DNA of 64,000 nt. Source: Congeria kusceri. Lineage: Eukaryota; Mollusca; Bivalvia; Myida; Dreissenidae. How positions within the stretch are numbered: the first letter of the stretch is position 1; each line of letters opens with the position of its first letter. The notes below the pieces were generated by a model. It saw nothing but the letters and a program-made list of their open reading frames with translations, ran no database searches and had not been told where the DNA came from. The stretch lies in contig JAPFQT010000394.1 in the NCBI GenBank assembly GCA_027627225.1, positions 1 through 64,000 of the forward strand, given 5' to 3'. A program made the position numbers and the translations under genes. Of this stretch, positions 1 through 11,590 are shown piece by piece.

Positions 1-796
1 TGGCATCTTCAAATGTTTTACATGTTACAGTTAAAGAAAAACATTTATCACCATCTTTTGCTAGTTCAGGAGTTGTTTAAACATATAGCTTATTTGCTAT
101 GTTCTAATGTATGTTCAATCACTGAAAGGTGGAAATATAGAGTACATATATAATTTAAGTGCTATGTGGTAAACATGCCGACATATGACATTTGTAAATG
201 ATATGTTAACAACAAACCTTACTATAAACTACAAGTATACGCTAGTTGTAAAAATGCAAAACATATGCAATTGGGCGCACATCCCATTATGACGGACGTT
301 AACAAAACAATTACCAATGGTCTGCACGGTTTGCATGAGTAAGTAGTAAGCGGTAACGAAATAACGTGACTGCCTATAGCATTAAATGTATATTTAAGTT
401 ACACCGAACAAGCGCACACAGCTCATCAGTACGATTACTCCATAGAATTAGTTAAGGCCTTACTACGGACCTTTGCGACGAGTTAATAATTGCATACATG
501 GTTAATATTTGTCTCATATCCTTAAAAATAATTATACTACGGAAATAAAATTCAACTAATACTTCATGTACAAATATTCTGCGGTTTCACTGTGCAGCAA
601 ACATATGCAAAAAAGGATTTCTAATGTAAGGGGAACTTACGTATTTCTGTAATTAAACCCGATGTAATTCCACCCACTTTATTATTCTACTTTATATATC
701 CCGAAGTGAAAACAAATATTACGTTTTAATCCGTTAATAGTATGCAAGATAACTTCATAAGAAATTAGTTGAAAATCTTGGCATAAAATAGTTCAT
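1..796. other. AT-rich non-coding flank
   Basis: No open reading frame, RNA gene or repeat was recognised here. The sequence is AT-rich with no internal periodicity that I can see. It is probably intergenic or intronic DNA. Confidence 0.5.
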
Positions 797-928
797 ACGT
801 TCAAAGGCGAACACGCACACGTTCATAGGCAAACACGCACATGTTCATAGGCAAACACACACGTGTTCGTACGCGAACACGCACACGTCCACAGGCGAAC
901 ACGCACATGTTCACACGCGAACACGCAC
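797..928. repeat. 22-bp minisatellite, six units
   Basis: Six head-to-tail 22-bp units begin at 797, 819, 841, 863, 885 and 907. The consensus is roughly ACGTTCAYAGGCRAACACGCAC. Units differ mainly at the GG/CG and Y positions. Each unit contains a GTTCNNNNGCGAAC near-palindrome. Open frames on both strands here come only from the repeat's codon pattern and do not look like protein. Confidence 0.9.
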
Positions 929-1589
929 ACACGTTAACTAACGATGTTTTTAGAGAACCGCATAACAAATTTACAACTTTCCAATCAGTCAATGTCCAAA
1001 GAGATTTAATTCAGTTCTTTCATAAAACACTCAGCACGCATGTTCTTGAACCTCGAACAAACAAAAGTTAAACAACAATGCGCTGACGTTTGCTAAGTTA
1101 CTTTCGATCGGTTCAATTTTCAGGGAAAGATTTCTGCTAAAAAAAATGAAGCAGGTAAGTGCACAACTGAAATGCAACATGACGCACTTTGTGAAACAAG
1201 CACTATTACATCGCAATGTTATCATAAAAACACAATAAAACATTCACGGTGTGCCCCTTTAAGGAAACGTTTAAGTTCCCATGTTGTCCGTAAACCAGTT
1301 CAACGCCTGCAATTCATTAATTCAACGTTTTGTATTTCGTAGCAAGACAGAAAATTTTCCATTCGTCAATCTATGCACTGGTCCCTTTAAAACGCAACAA
1401 ATCGCAATGTCGAAATATACTAGCATTGCAATAATTAATACTTTTTAATGCAGCTTTATATCTTTAAAAAAAAAATCTGGTGATTTAATGGTGTGCAGTT
1501 TTAGTCTGACTAATAGTAAGTATTAATAATGTTGTCGGCTGCGAAATTGCAAAGGCCAGAAAAGAACCCAGACAAAATGAATTTGTTAT
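929..1589. other. Non-coding stretch with a GTCCCTTTAA element end
   Basis: No gene was seen. At 1381-1390 the word GTCCCTTTAA is preceded by text (ATTCGTCAATCTATGCACTG) closely matching 18749-18768, where the same end occurs. It is probably a fragment of the dispersed element family seen at 6193-6474, 16500 and 18548-18778. Confidence 0.45.
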
Positions 1590-2110
1590 GCCCCAAGAAA
1601 CTGCCCCCGGACGGCGTCTGTTTTATCCAAAACCGGGCAAAATCTGACGGTGCCCGCCTAGCAGCCTGGCTGTCAATCGGGCGGCGGCAGCTGACCATTT
1701 TGCTTATCGGACGGCGCCCGAAGAAGTTATAAGAAATATTTAAGAGTTAACGGCGACCGGGCAATTTTTTTCGGAGTCTGGGAGTTCGAAAACACGTCGG
1801 CCGGGCACCGTCCGATCGCCGGACGGCATTTTCTTGGATCGGGCTATGACCGTACGATTTTTCTACTTTAAAGAAGCAACGTCCTATTTCAACGGCGAAC
1901 GTACGGTCACCTTCCTGGCGCCGGCAGGCGACCGGAAAGGCACCGACTGATGTACAGTTATCGCCAGGGTTTCATGCGGTGCCTGCACCGATATTCACCG
2001 CACGGGCGCCGTCTGGTCATCCGTCGGTCGCCGCCTGTTGCTCAAACACTTTGTCCCCCATGTCAGTCAGCGAAAACCGACCGGCGCCTCTCGAGTTTGT
2101 GACCACGCGA
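1590..2110. other. GC-rich patch of unknown origin
   Basis: This block is visibly richer in G+C than its AT-rich surroundings. It repeats the words CGGACGGC, GGGCACCG, ACCGGGCA and GGCGACCGG. It contains a 7-bp inverted pair CCGTCCG/CGGACGG (1808-1814 and 1820-1826) and a wider pair GACCGTACG/CGTACGGTC (1848-1856 and 1900-1908). Open frames of 62-67 residues occur on both strands, but none resembles a family I recognise. It may be an old element, a regulatory island or foreign DNA. Confidence 0.45.
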
Positions 2111-2524
2111 GGCAAAACATATATAAATCTTATCTCAGATTCCAATAATTGCCGATGCTTTACCGTTCGTTAAATTCGGAAGGCGCACATTCTATTTGTG
2201 ACCTAGACATTACTGGCGAACCCGCGTGTCTATGTTGTGGTACCGGCGTTATTTAAATTTTAGAGTTCAGATTACATCCTTATAAGTACCAATAATGAAT
2301 TATCCAAGCATTCATACCACCATTGTCAAATGAAATTACAAAGCACTGTGTCACGTATATATATATGTTAATGAAAATCATGGCATTTAAATCTATATTG
2401 AACTGAATGTTAGTAATATCCTAGGTCGACCCTTTTACTTTTTTCGCCAACAGCAACATGCAAACAAGTAAATAAAAAGTGATGTATGACGAAAATAAAC
2501 ATCCAACCCGTGTTTAAGATACAG

Positions 2525-2885
2525 AAAGCACGGGCTTTTGACCCACATCCGAGGACGACAGCAATGCTTCGTGATTAATTACCCGCTACCGAAAGTATAA
2601 CAGACCGTCCTCGACGACCTAAGTGGATATACCTGAACAAGACACATTTTAACCTACCCCAGAATGAATTGGAAACAGTGTCGCGGCGACATGCGGTACA
2701 TAGACGTAAAGATGGCCTGCGAGACGTCCGAGAGTTGGAGTACAACTTATGGCGAGTCACCGTGCACTGCCGTTGATTTGAACCAGACGACATGCTCGAT
2801 GAGTACCTACTCATCGTAACCGGAAATGACGACAGAGCTCGCGTGTGCACGAGAAGCCATTTCGGAGGTGGGACCGTGATGTTTT
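2525..2885 (+). pseudogene. Tc1/mariner transposase relic, copy 1
   Basis: In the frame running through 2700-2885 the translation contains the blocks TGNDDRARV and FGGGTVMF, the latter followed by a stop and G. In Tc1-like transposases the equivalents are an SGNDGRVRV-type block and FGGGSVMVWG, close to the second catalytic aspartate region. Upstream DNA (about 2527-2585) aligns with the second relic at 5075-5135, sharing 'GCTTCGT' and 'CTACCG.AAGT.TAAC.G'. The frame has stop codons, and residues between the two blocks are missing. It is a dead copy. The plus strand is the sense strand. No terminal inverted repeats were found. Confidence 0.6.
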
Positions 2886-3119
2886 AGGGCTACATGGATT
2901 ACATTGTAAAATTAAACGTGTTATTGTGAACGGGAACATAAATATGGAGCTTTATAAAAAGGGTTTTAGAGACCACACGGTAAACCAATTATTCTAACAT
3001 GATACTCGCTAATTTGTCTGTAGACAAAAAACTAAATTATCGTGTTTTAACTACCCAATAAACAATGCAAAAAGTATTCCTGATTCTGAGCGGAGTATAG
3101 AAAAAGTAGCTCCAATTAA
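2886..3119. other. Non-coding spacer
   Basis: No gene was seen. Near 3076-3100 a short match (CCTGATTCTGAG) recurs at 25992-26003, just ahead of the second copy of the palindromic element described next. That may mean the ancestral element extended this far. Confidence 0.35.
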
Positions 3120-3302
3120 AATTGCAGAAATATATGTCAGATCATGTAAGAATCGAAATAATTTTCACATTATCGTTGCTTATCGGCCAATAAACAACTC
3201 TTTGTCGTTCTGATGCGTGGTTATTAAACAACTCGGCTAATGTTGTTTAATTCCTAGGCATCAGAACTTCAAAGCGTTGTATATTGGCCAATAAACAATG
3301 AT
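3120..3302. mobile_element. Palindromic MITE-like element, copy A
   Basis: The right half is a long imperfect palindrome. GGCCAATAAACAAC near 3184 pairs with GTTGTATATTGGCC near 3277. GTTCTGATGCGTGG pairs with the CCTAGGCATCAGAAC side at 3251-3267. A second copy lies at 26510-26692 with the same left flank (ATTGCA.AAATAT.TGTCAGATCATG). The two-copy structure and foldback shape indicate a small non-autonomous DNA transposon. No coding capacity is present. Confidence 0.65.
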
Positions 3303-3708
3303 AAATAGAAAAAAAATCTTAAACTAGTATACAGGAAACCGGAGTATGATGATCGCACACTACAACGTTCCATGCCACATCGCCACGGAAACTTTCCAAC
3401 GATTTAGTTCACTCCCTGGCAAGATTCGGAAGCCGACTGTCTGCAAGCAAGGAAAATCATCACACATCCAGCATATACATACATTCCAAGCGAAAAACAA
3501 GACACCTTTTGAATAGAGCTGTAAGAGATGACACAAATTATGACTTTGAGAATTTTGCAATTTATACCAATGAAATAAATACAGTTCTCGGGAAGCGTTC
3601 GAATGATCTTGCTCAAGACATCAAGTACTGGATCTACCCATGGAATGGACTCTAAAGTGTCAATTAGCTGGCTTACACAACATAATGCCGACAGATTTGA
3701 GAATATAG

Positions 3709-3723
3709 CCCCCCCCCCCCCCC
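3709..3723. repeat. Poly-C run (15)
   Basis: An uninterrupted run of 15 C. Such runs are prone to length error in assemblies and to slippage in vivo. Confidence 0.95.
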
Positions 3724-4752
3724 GATGCGTTGTGAACCTAATCTATTTTTTTTAATTCAATAGAGCAATTAGTTTGATATCTACCTTGATGAATACAACA
3801 TGCAAATGCATGGAAACTCGATTCGCAGTCGTCAACTTCAAAGTTTACAGATACATTTATACACAAGATCTCAACAATCGTGCAGAATAGTTACTTCTAC
3901 ATATTTTGTAAAACCGGTAACTAAATAAATGCCAAAAGAGCATTTCTAATAATAAAGCTTCTATATTATTATTTTTACGAATCTACAAGATAGTCAAGTC
4001 ACATAGTATACAATTTAGCCATGTTAGGAATTCACTTACGGACAAATTCATTACACGTGTATAACCAGAATAACACAGGCTTCAAATATTAAAATGCTTC
4101 AAAATGCAGACACTTGATTATGAAGAGGGTCGTTGGCAATCCTTTTCAATGTAGGAATAATTTAACACAGCACACCACCAGGGCAACAAACACCTTTCCC
4201 TCCGACAGCCCGATACTTAACCACGTATCTAAGACATGTATCACGTGCAATAAGTACACAAATGATAACGCGACGAAATAATACAAATTATATGAAATCA
4301 ACATTTTCTACCGTATAAATAAAACTATGTAGTAAGCCTACAATGTATTATAATAACTGATATCAGCACCTATATAAATTTGAAAAACTGTGATGAATAG
4401 ACAGAAAAAATGAATTAAATTTGCGAAATCGGGACCCATGCGTCTGTGTTACGAAGCGCAGCCTTGCATAATGCACCTATCAATAGGAAAGAGCAGTAGG
4501 CTGACCAAGGGGATTTGACAAATTTTAATTTATTTCTAATTCTCAATCCTAGAGCCAAGCATATTTGTCTCAATCCCCTGAGTTGGAGATGCTATATGCC
4601 TATCGAATGGCCTTACGGCCTATATTACTCGGATAATATCCCGACCAATGCCTATTACCTATTACTTACCCCGGGACCCGCAATCGTTCGGAATGTCAAA
4701 TTTCCGCCTGCCGGAAACCGCTTTCAGTCTAAAGTCCAGTATGACCACCGCT

Positions 4753-4767
4753 CCCCCCCCCCCCCCC
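4753..4767. repeat. Poly-C run (15)
   Basis: A second uninterrupted run of 15 C, the same length as the run at 3709. Confidence 0.95.
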
Positions 4768-5074
4768 TGGGCTGGGAAATCATTCATAGGTGCATAATTA
4801 TCGTAATCAAGGACACCTTAATATAACAATAAATCTTTACACCACTTATAAACTCTGTCAATAACTAAGACGGCAAACTATCAAGATGCACGCCAATTGT
4901 TCAAATGTTATAACGCAGTTTTGTGTTACAAGTCATGTTTGTACTCAAAACGCTAATAAAATCCAAAACTGATTTCATACCGAATTTTATCTGCGTCGAA
5001 CCGTTTACTTTTGTTACTCAATAAAATGAAAGGGCATAACCAACATAAGCATTAAATCCGTATTAATAATTTTA

Positions 5075-5580
5075 GGTAGCACGGAGTTTCAACGACAGCC
5101 GATGACGATAGCAACGCTTCGTCATAATTCCCACCTACCGGAAGTGTAACGGAATGTCGCATACGACTTACGGGGAAAAGTTACAAACCCCGAATAAGAC
5201 GCAAATAACTTTAACCCGTCTCTGCAAACAATATGCGCTGGAAACGGCAAATCACAGTCAGCACGCATCAAGGCCCATTAGCGATATGACGGTACGTAAA
5301 CTGATTACGTGCATTCAAACTGGGGCATCTCTACGTCCGAAATTCCAAGTACCATTTACGTTAAGACAACGTGCATTGCGGTGGATCTGGCCCAGATATG
5401 TTCGACGTTTAAGGGTCGACTGGGCTAGCGTTGTCAACACTGATAATTCCGTTTCAACGCTACCGGAAGTGACAACTAGGCACGCGCACCATCGAAAATG
5501 GGACAGTTTCCAATATGGCGTGTGCACGAGAAAGGACAATTTGGAGGTCGTAACGTGACGGTTAAGGGCAGTATATCTTT
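5075..5580 (+). pseudogene. Tc1/mariner transposase relic, copy 2
   Basis: The open frame at 5154-5558 encodes 134 residues that follow the order of a Tc1-like transposase. RPISDMTVRKLI matches the end of the DNA-binding region ('vSdsTVrrrL'). Next come LRPKFQVPFTLRQRALRWIW and then DWASVVNTDNS, equivalent to the 'W..VlfsDES' block that carries the first catalytic Asp. After a frame change near 5535, the frame starting at 5537 reads QFGGRNVTVKGSI, equivalent to 'rFGGGsVMVWGgi'. The frameshift, the lost upstream start and the missing C-terminal third (second D and E) make it inactive. It shares its 5' DNA with the relic at 2525-2885, in the same orientation. Confidence 0.7.
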
Positions 5581-6192
5581 AATTTATAAATCTCAACTTT
5601 TTATTATGAATGGTTTGCCGACACTCATTAACATGCATTTTTGCGACCACGCATTATACCAATCACACATGAAATAAGGTGGTTGGATATGATGGTTAGA
5701 TACCAGTAAATAGTGGGGAATCCCCCGGTGGTCCACCCAAAGGTAGGCCATATATTGAATACTTGTATTTTTTTTTTCGTCTGTTCGAAGAGAAATTTTA
5801 CACAACACTGGTGTAAATGGTTATTTCCTGAAAACGAACCTGACTCCTGTGCTTTTCATGTAAGGTGACACCGCCTTAATTGAAAGTTGAATCTCAGAAG
5901 TTTATGTGTAGACAGAATGTGGTTTTGTCGAAAAGGCGACTGCATTCTGTGCTTCTTACGATGACTACAATTAAGCGAGATGCATTTTCTTGCAAGTAGC
6001 ATAACATATCGTTCGTATTCGAAATTTTCCAAAGTGACCAGACTCGTGAATCAAAGGAAAATGGCGAAAGACGCCAGGAGATTTTGTTTTTTAACAATGG
6101 GAGCCTATGGGAATTGGATTTACTGGCTTCTAACATAAAAAGGCAAGGATTGCATTTTCGGGAATGCTGCACGTTGTCCTACAAATGACAGT
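5581..6192. other. Non-coding spacer
   Basis: No gene, RNA or clear repeat was recognised in this stretch. Confidence 0.45.
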
Positions 6193-6474
6193 TTAAAGGG
6201 ACACAATTCGTGTTACATCATGATACAATCTTGGAGGTCGTTATTTTAACGTTTGGGAATTTCAAATAATTACTGAAACTGACAAATAACATTCACTGCA
6301 AAGTAAATTTGCTAAAATAAAATAACAGTGTATAAAAAAACTTTTTTCTTTTCTGGTTTATATATCCCGTTCTTGTTAATACTTGAGCTATCGTTTAGTT
6401 CGGATGCTTAAATCTCTCTAGTTGAGACATTTTAAAGGCATACTTTAAAACAATCAGTGGACAGGTCCCTTTAA
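6193..6474. mobile_element. TTAA-ended inverted-repeat element
   Basis: The element is bounded by TTAAAGGGAC (6193-6202) and GTCCCTTTAA (6465-6474), a perfect 10-bp inverted pair. The outer TTAA on both sides could be a TTAA target duplication, as used by piggyBac-type transposons. The right half, read in reverse, aligns with 16500-16625: both have TTAAAGGGACYTGT, AAGTATGC, ATGTCT.AACT and TTTAAGCATC.GAA. It is non-coding. The superfamily assignment is tentative. Confidence 0.55.
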
Positions 6475-7549
6475 TTCACTTACATTTTTAACTCATTGTT
6501 TTAAAATAAATCTCACCATCGTTGGCTGGAATTCTTATTCATCTTAAGCTTTTATCGGTATCATTTAATTTTAAAAGAAATAGAGGACATTAAATTTTGT
6601 TGGTTTCGGTAGAATATCTATTTTAATTCACGAGTGATCATAGACATTTATATTTTCACGAGTGGCGCAGAAAATCATACTCATACACATCTTCACGCTC
6701 TTTTGGTAAGTAACTGTGCATCTCGTTCTAGATCTTTTATATCAGAATAAACACAACGTATCTTTGCTGACTTCCACTTCTCGACAACAGCGCTGCACAG
6801 TCCACGTTCTTGTTTGTAGTTTTGTTTCACGTGCACATATATTAAAATTTAAAGTTCATTATGAAAACATATTTTCAAATCGTCATTAGTTTAAAATATG
6901 CGTTAAATTACAAGCACGGAATTCTGCACGGTCTGAATTTCCAAACTCCAATACATACTTGTCAAAACGCAACAAAAACATACCATAGATGTCTACATAT
7001 ACAGGAAAACACACGGCTTACACGAAAATATTGTACCGTTCCTTTAATAATTGATTTCCTGTAAAACCTCTAGCAACGTATTGAAATTAACAATGTAGTA
7101 TAGTCTTTTCTTTACAACTTTAAAGGCGCTGTGCCGTAATTGTCGTGTCAGGTTGTCATATATGAAAGATATAACAGAAAATAAAAATAAAACATACATC
7201 GCAATGCGAAATCTTTCATAAGAAAGTAAAGAACACGATTTACAAACAGTCGTACATGAAGTGCAGCTACACTTATGTTAAAGATGCTCTTAAGTTTAAA
7301 ACAGCAACAGAAGTACACTCAACAACCTTTTCGAATTGGTCTCGTTCTACCCTTAACCCCCCTTACCATTCCATTTTTATTGCATTTTTACCCTTCATAC
7401 TGTTAAATGAACAATCGAAGAACATGTGCTGCAATTATGCTAAACGTAATGAAAGCTTTTAAGTAAGTTTCATTACCGCATTCATGGTATAAGAGTAACA
7501 CGACCAGCATATATACCTATCCACGAATAGTTGAAAGACGTTCGCAACA
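6475..7549. other. Non-coding spacer
   Basis: No gene was seen. Short open frames (67-68 residues) at 6861 and 7256 show no motif and no splice context. Confidence 0.45.
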
Positions 7550-8500
7550 ATTTCCTTCAATTTTTTTCCAACGACAGATTTTCTTAAAACTTGGCACAAA
7601 CATGCATCAATGTATCCTTACACTAAAACAGTCTTAAAAAATAGGGGTCACAGGCCTTTTCCTGGAAATATTGAATTTTGAATACGGTACCTGTCGAAGT
7701 ATTTTTTCAATTTGTGTTACTTAGAATGTTGAATTATATAAAGCGTTTATATTCAAACAATGACTGAGATTGTTAAATGCATCTTTTTTTAAATGTTTCG
7801 TTTGGTAACATACAAGTGATGTTTAATGATAAAACGCGCTTTATCTACAGCTATCATTTATATCATTTACCAAATGACTTGTAATGGGCGCTTAATGATT
7901 AAGGTGAATTTTGCATTAAATTTGCCTGTGAAAACATCAATAATTTATCAAATATACGAATATCTTTTATTCTAAACGACAGATCCCACATACATGCGTC
8001 ATTGTATACTGAAACTAAAACAGTCTTAAAAAATAAGGGTAACCGGCCTTGTTCCGGAACTTTTGGGTTTTGAATACGGTACCTGTTCAAGCCCCTTTTT
8101 CAGTTTGGATTTTATTCAATGTTTTAAGTATATAGGATAGTTCTTTTTCAAACAAGGTTATGGTTCTTTCAACTGATATGTTTGTACATGCTTTGTTTGG
8201 CAATATACATGTGTATGATGACCTTTTACCTACATTTACTGCTTACATAATGAATTTGATTGGACATTTAATTGTGTCAAATGGGAACTATTAATGGTTT
8301 CTGTAACTTCATTTTTATCAAATGCATATTTTGTTCCAAACGACAGAGTTTCTTAAAATTTCGCACAGACATGCACAAATGTATATCTACACCAAAACAT
8401 TAATAAAAAGAATGGCTCACTAAACTTGTTTGGGGAATATTGGATTTCATACAGGGTACATGTGTAGCCTTTTTCCTGTTTCGTTTTAACATACATAAAC
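7550..8500. repeat. Degenerate tandem repeat, about 365-405 bp period
   Basis: Three diverged units are anchored by ACGACAGA at 7571, 7976 and 8340. Shared words in the same order are ACTAAAACAGTCTTAAAAAATA..GGTNAC.GGCC and GAATACGGTACCTG in units 1 and 2, with weaker forms in unit 3. A second shared block (TTTGG.AA.ATACA.GTG) follows at about 7800 and 8195. Divergence is high, so this is an old duplication. Confidence 0.6.
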
Positions 8501-9307
8501 AACGTATCAATAGAATGAAGATATTTAATGGATCCTTTCTGAACTAAATTTGTTTGGAAATATATTGCATAGAGTGTTTTTGGCTATTATATATGCTTTA
8601 TGAACTTTTACTATTAAAAATTACTATTTATTTTGAATGGACATTAGAGATGAGATTCGTATATTGTAACCTATAGACAATAAAGAAAAAAATGAAGCAA
8701 AAGGAGAAATTAACCCAAATATTTTATTTTTGTTGCGAACGTCTTTAAATTCCTTCCGAAGTATTGTAAAGGAATAATTTCCATTCATTAATATCACAAA
8801 CATAAACACAAGTTTATTTGAATATCACAAACATTACCATGTGCTGTCCAGTGTGAAATAGTTTAATTGCTAAACATGTGATATCCAATTTCAATGATTG
8901 GATAAAATTGAAGAATATTTGATTATGACAGACATTTGTGGAAACGTCCATTATATGAGGGACGGGACAACGCTCTCTGTATGTTTATCACTTGCACCAC
9001 GTGCTTAACATCAGTAAGCGTGTTAGTCAACATTGGATAGATATAGAGCATTATTGCGCATTGAAACTTGACCATGTTCTTATTAGTCTTTTTCACGAAA
9101 AAGGTAAAACACATAAACGAAATGACAACTCATTGGTACAGTAAATGTTTGTATATTGACACTACTATCTAAGCGCAGGAGCGGATCCAGCATTTCGGGT
9201 TAGGGAGGCGTAAACGTTTGATCGTGCATTAATAACCATATGATGTCTATGGGTCTGCATATATCAGCTACAGATCCGTATCAAACATATATAATAAATC
9301 TTTGCAT

Positions 9308-9338
9308 ATCATCATCATCATCATCATCATAATCATCG
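9308..9338. repeat. (ATC)n microsatellite
   Basis: About nine ATC units, followed by AATCATC. The same form, including the AATCATC tail, occurs at 15683-15722. Confidence 0.9.
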
Positions 9339-11397
9339 CCATCGTCAAATCAATTGTTTTGGCATATTATGTTCGAAAGACATGCTGGTTCATCTATATG
9401 TCATGCACCTGTTTTGGAGGTAAATTGCCCTTGTTTGATGTGCCTGACCACTAAATATGTATTTGATATTCAATGTTATATATATATTGAATATCTTTCA
9501 ACATGTAAAATCAGTAGCTGACTACATTCAAACGCACATACATCGAAAATTATTTGTATTAATCATTTACCAAAGTGTCTCTTTTTGAAATTAATGTTTT
9601 ATGTAACTTACACGTACACACTCATGCTCATAAAATGTCTGCAAATGTGCTACACACTGTATTTATAACGTTATATCTTCATAACGTTATATCTTTCTTA
9701 TGAATGCCGAAAACAATATGAAATTTGGTGCGATTGATAATGGATTATTGAACAAATAGTTTGTCGATTTAGAATGTTGGGAACTAAACTATATACCTGT
9801 GCCAACGTTGTAATGCATCTGACATCTTTATCAAATACACTAATTTATAAAAGAAAACAATTGAATCCTTAAATAAAGGTATATATACCCACTGTCTAAA
9901 GTTTTTTGTTATCGCTGAACTTTGGCGCAGCTACAACGGTGTTTGTAAGAAATCGTAGGCGGCGGGGCTATGTTTTACTGAGATAATATGTGTCTTTTAC
10001 GAAACTCATCCAGCGAAGAAAGCGAAAAACTATTTTTTAACATATTTTTCTAGTTTTGACCCTTTTATATATTCCCATATATGGTGGGGCAGTTTTAGGG
10101 AGGGGGGGCACCTAGTGGGGCAGTGAAATCTAGGCGCGGTCTTTTTTAAAACCATTTAAATCAAGTAAACAAACAATGATTTAGAGTTAAAATGCGTAAG
10201 GATTATACCACGTGGGCGTTACCCCGAATGGTTTAAAAACGCTTATCAGAGCAAATGAGGTGGATATTCTCCTGAAAACGATACAATCAAAAATTATTTC
10301 CATTCAAACCTGATCTGACAACATAAGTTTGTTATTCGTTGCTCCGTAGCCGATTTTAAACATCATTTGCCACATATCGAGAACTTTGACCATCCTTCCT
10401 AGTTAATTGTTTGGTTTTCTTGATTTTTGTGTCGAATTGTTTACGGCGGCGTAAATATAATAATCAATATATCAAGAATAAATAAGAATAGCATTACTGA
10501 AGTATAATTATACTTTCGGAGGCAGAAAACTAGCATGTCGCTTGTTCCTTTTCCGTCTGTTTACTGCACGATTCATTGTGAATGCGGTCACGGACACGGG
10601 TAAATCAAACAACGTGAAACCTGTCAGACAGCCAGACAAAGGCGTCTTACAAAATGTATAACACACCTAAGTTATATATATTACCAGCATGCTAGGTTAA
10701 CTTTTGTTTACTAAATAAAGGACTTATGACTTTACAATTAGCTGTATAGCCTACATCATTCAATTAATTATTTAACAGTGTACGTATTAATCTTGTAAAT
10801 AACATGTCGTCTTTACGAATGATAGTAATTATGGTGACAGGTGAGATTTCGTGAAGTCTGATATACGAACAAGAATGCGAGCTAAAAACACTAACTTTAG
10901 AATAAAAAAAATAAAAATTATAACCTACATTTTGAGCAGAGCTAGACAGTTATGTTTAAAATGAAAGCGATGTATTTTGATTGATTTTTATATCGATCAG
11001 GATCTAAATAAAACTGAGAACATTTTTAGAATAGTGGAAGATACTGTTGGATTTGTCGACCAAATAATCAGAAGCAAGTGTATTTTTTATTCGTACAATA
11101 TCAACTTCTGAGACTTCTGATTGGGTAGAACATCGGGACAAACACTAAACATGAATATTCCATATTTTAAAAAACATAACAACGTGACGAAACACGTTTA
11201 AAATGTGTGGGTGTGTGTTATTTTAAAATGAATTTTATGAATTGTAATTCGCCACCTTAGAATTAAAAGGACCTATCTGCTTCTTTAACACATGTAAGAT
11301 ACGCCTTTGTCATTCTAAGGTGTCAAAATGTAGTTAAATCTTAAATAAATTATTTTAAATATATATCTTAAAATCATAAAGTTTATATATGTATATG

Positions 11398-11437
11398 TTT
11401 ATGCCCCCACCATCAATGATGTGGAAAGGGGGGGAGC
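11398..11437. other. Foldback ATGCCCCC / GGGGGAGCAT end
   Basis: ATGCCCCCAC at 11401 faces GGGGGGGAGCAT ending at 11440. The same C-run/G-run 'GGGGGCATAA' type of end closes array-bearing elements at 37557, 40722 and 62393. It is probably an isolated end of that repeat class. Confidence 0.5.
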
Positions 11438-11458
11438 ATAGTGTGTTGGTCCTGTCCG

Positions 11459-11590
11459 ATACTATACTGTTCGCGCTACGCCACTAGTTAGCTATGTGAC
11501 GTATTAGAATCGTTACAATACTATACTGTTCGCGCTACGCCACTACAGTAATCATAGGTTAGCTATGTGACGTATTAGAATCATTACAAT
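11459..11590. repeat. Tandem duplication, 59-bp period
   Basis: ATACTATACTGTTCGCGCTA begins at 11459 and again at 11518. Both copies continue to GTTAGCTATGTGACGTATTA, and the second copy carries 12-13 extra bases (CAGTAATCATAG). A recent local duplication with one indel. Confidence 0.85.

Larger units (their letters stand above)
3303..5074. other. Non-coding stretch with two 15-base C runs
   Basis: No gene was seen. Two runs of 15 consecutive C lie at 3709-3723 and 4753-4767. A 103-residue open frame at 4515-4826 crosses the second run and has no recognisable motif, so I do not regard it as coding. Confidence 0.5.
8501..11458. other. Non-coding stretch with one microsatellite
   Basis: No gene was seen. 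The stretch is AT-rich with an (ATC)n tract at 9308-9338 and a short tandem ATAACGTTATATCTT pair near 9665-9695. The words AGCGGATCCAG at about 9180 and TAGGCGCGGTC at about 10131 could be ends of one element, but the match is too weak to call. Confidence 0.45.

Noticed and set aside
1979..2173. 64-residue frame in the GC-rich patch
   Set aside because: No motif, and frames of similar length exist on the other strand, as expected from GC content.
9176..10141. Possible element between AGCGGATCCAG and TAGGCGCGGTC
   Set aside because: The proposed ends match at only about 8 of 12 bases and no second copy was seen.
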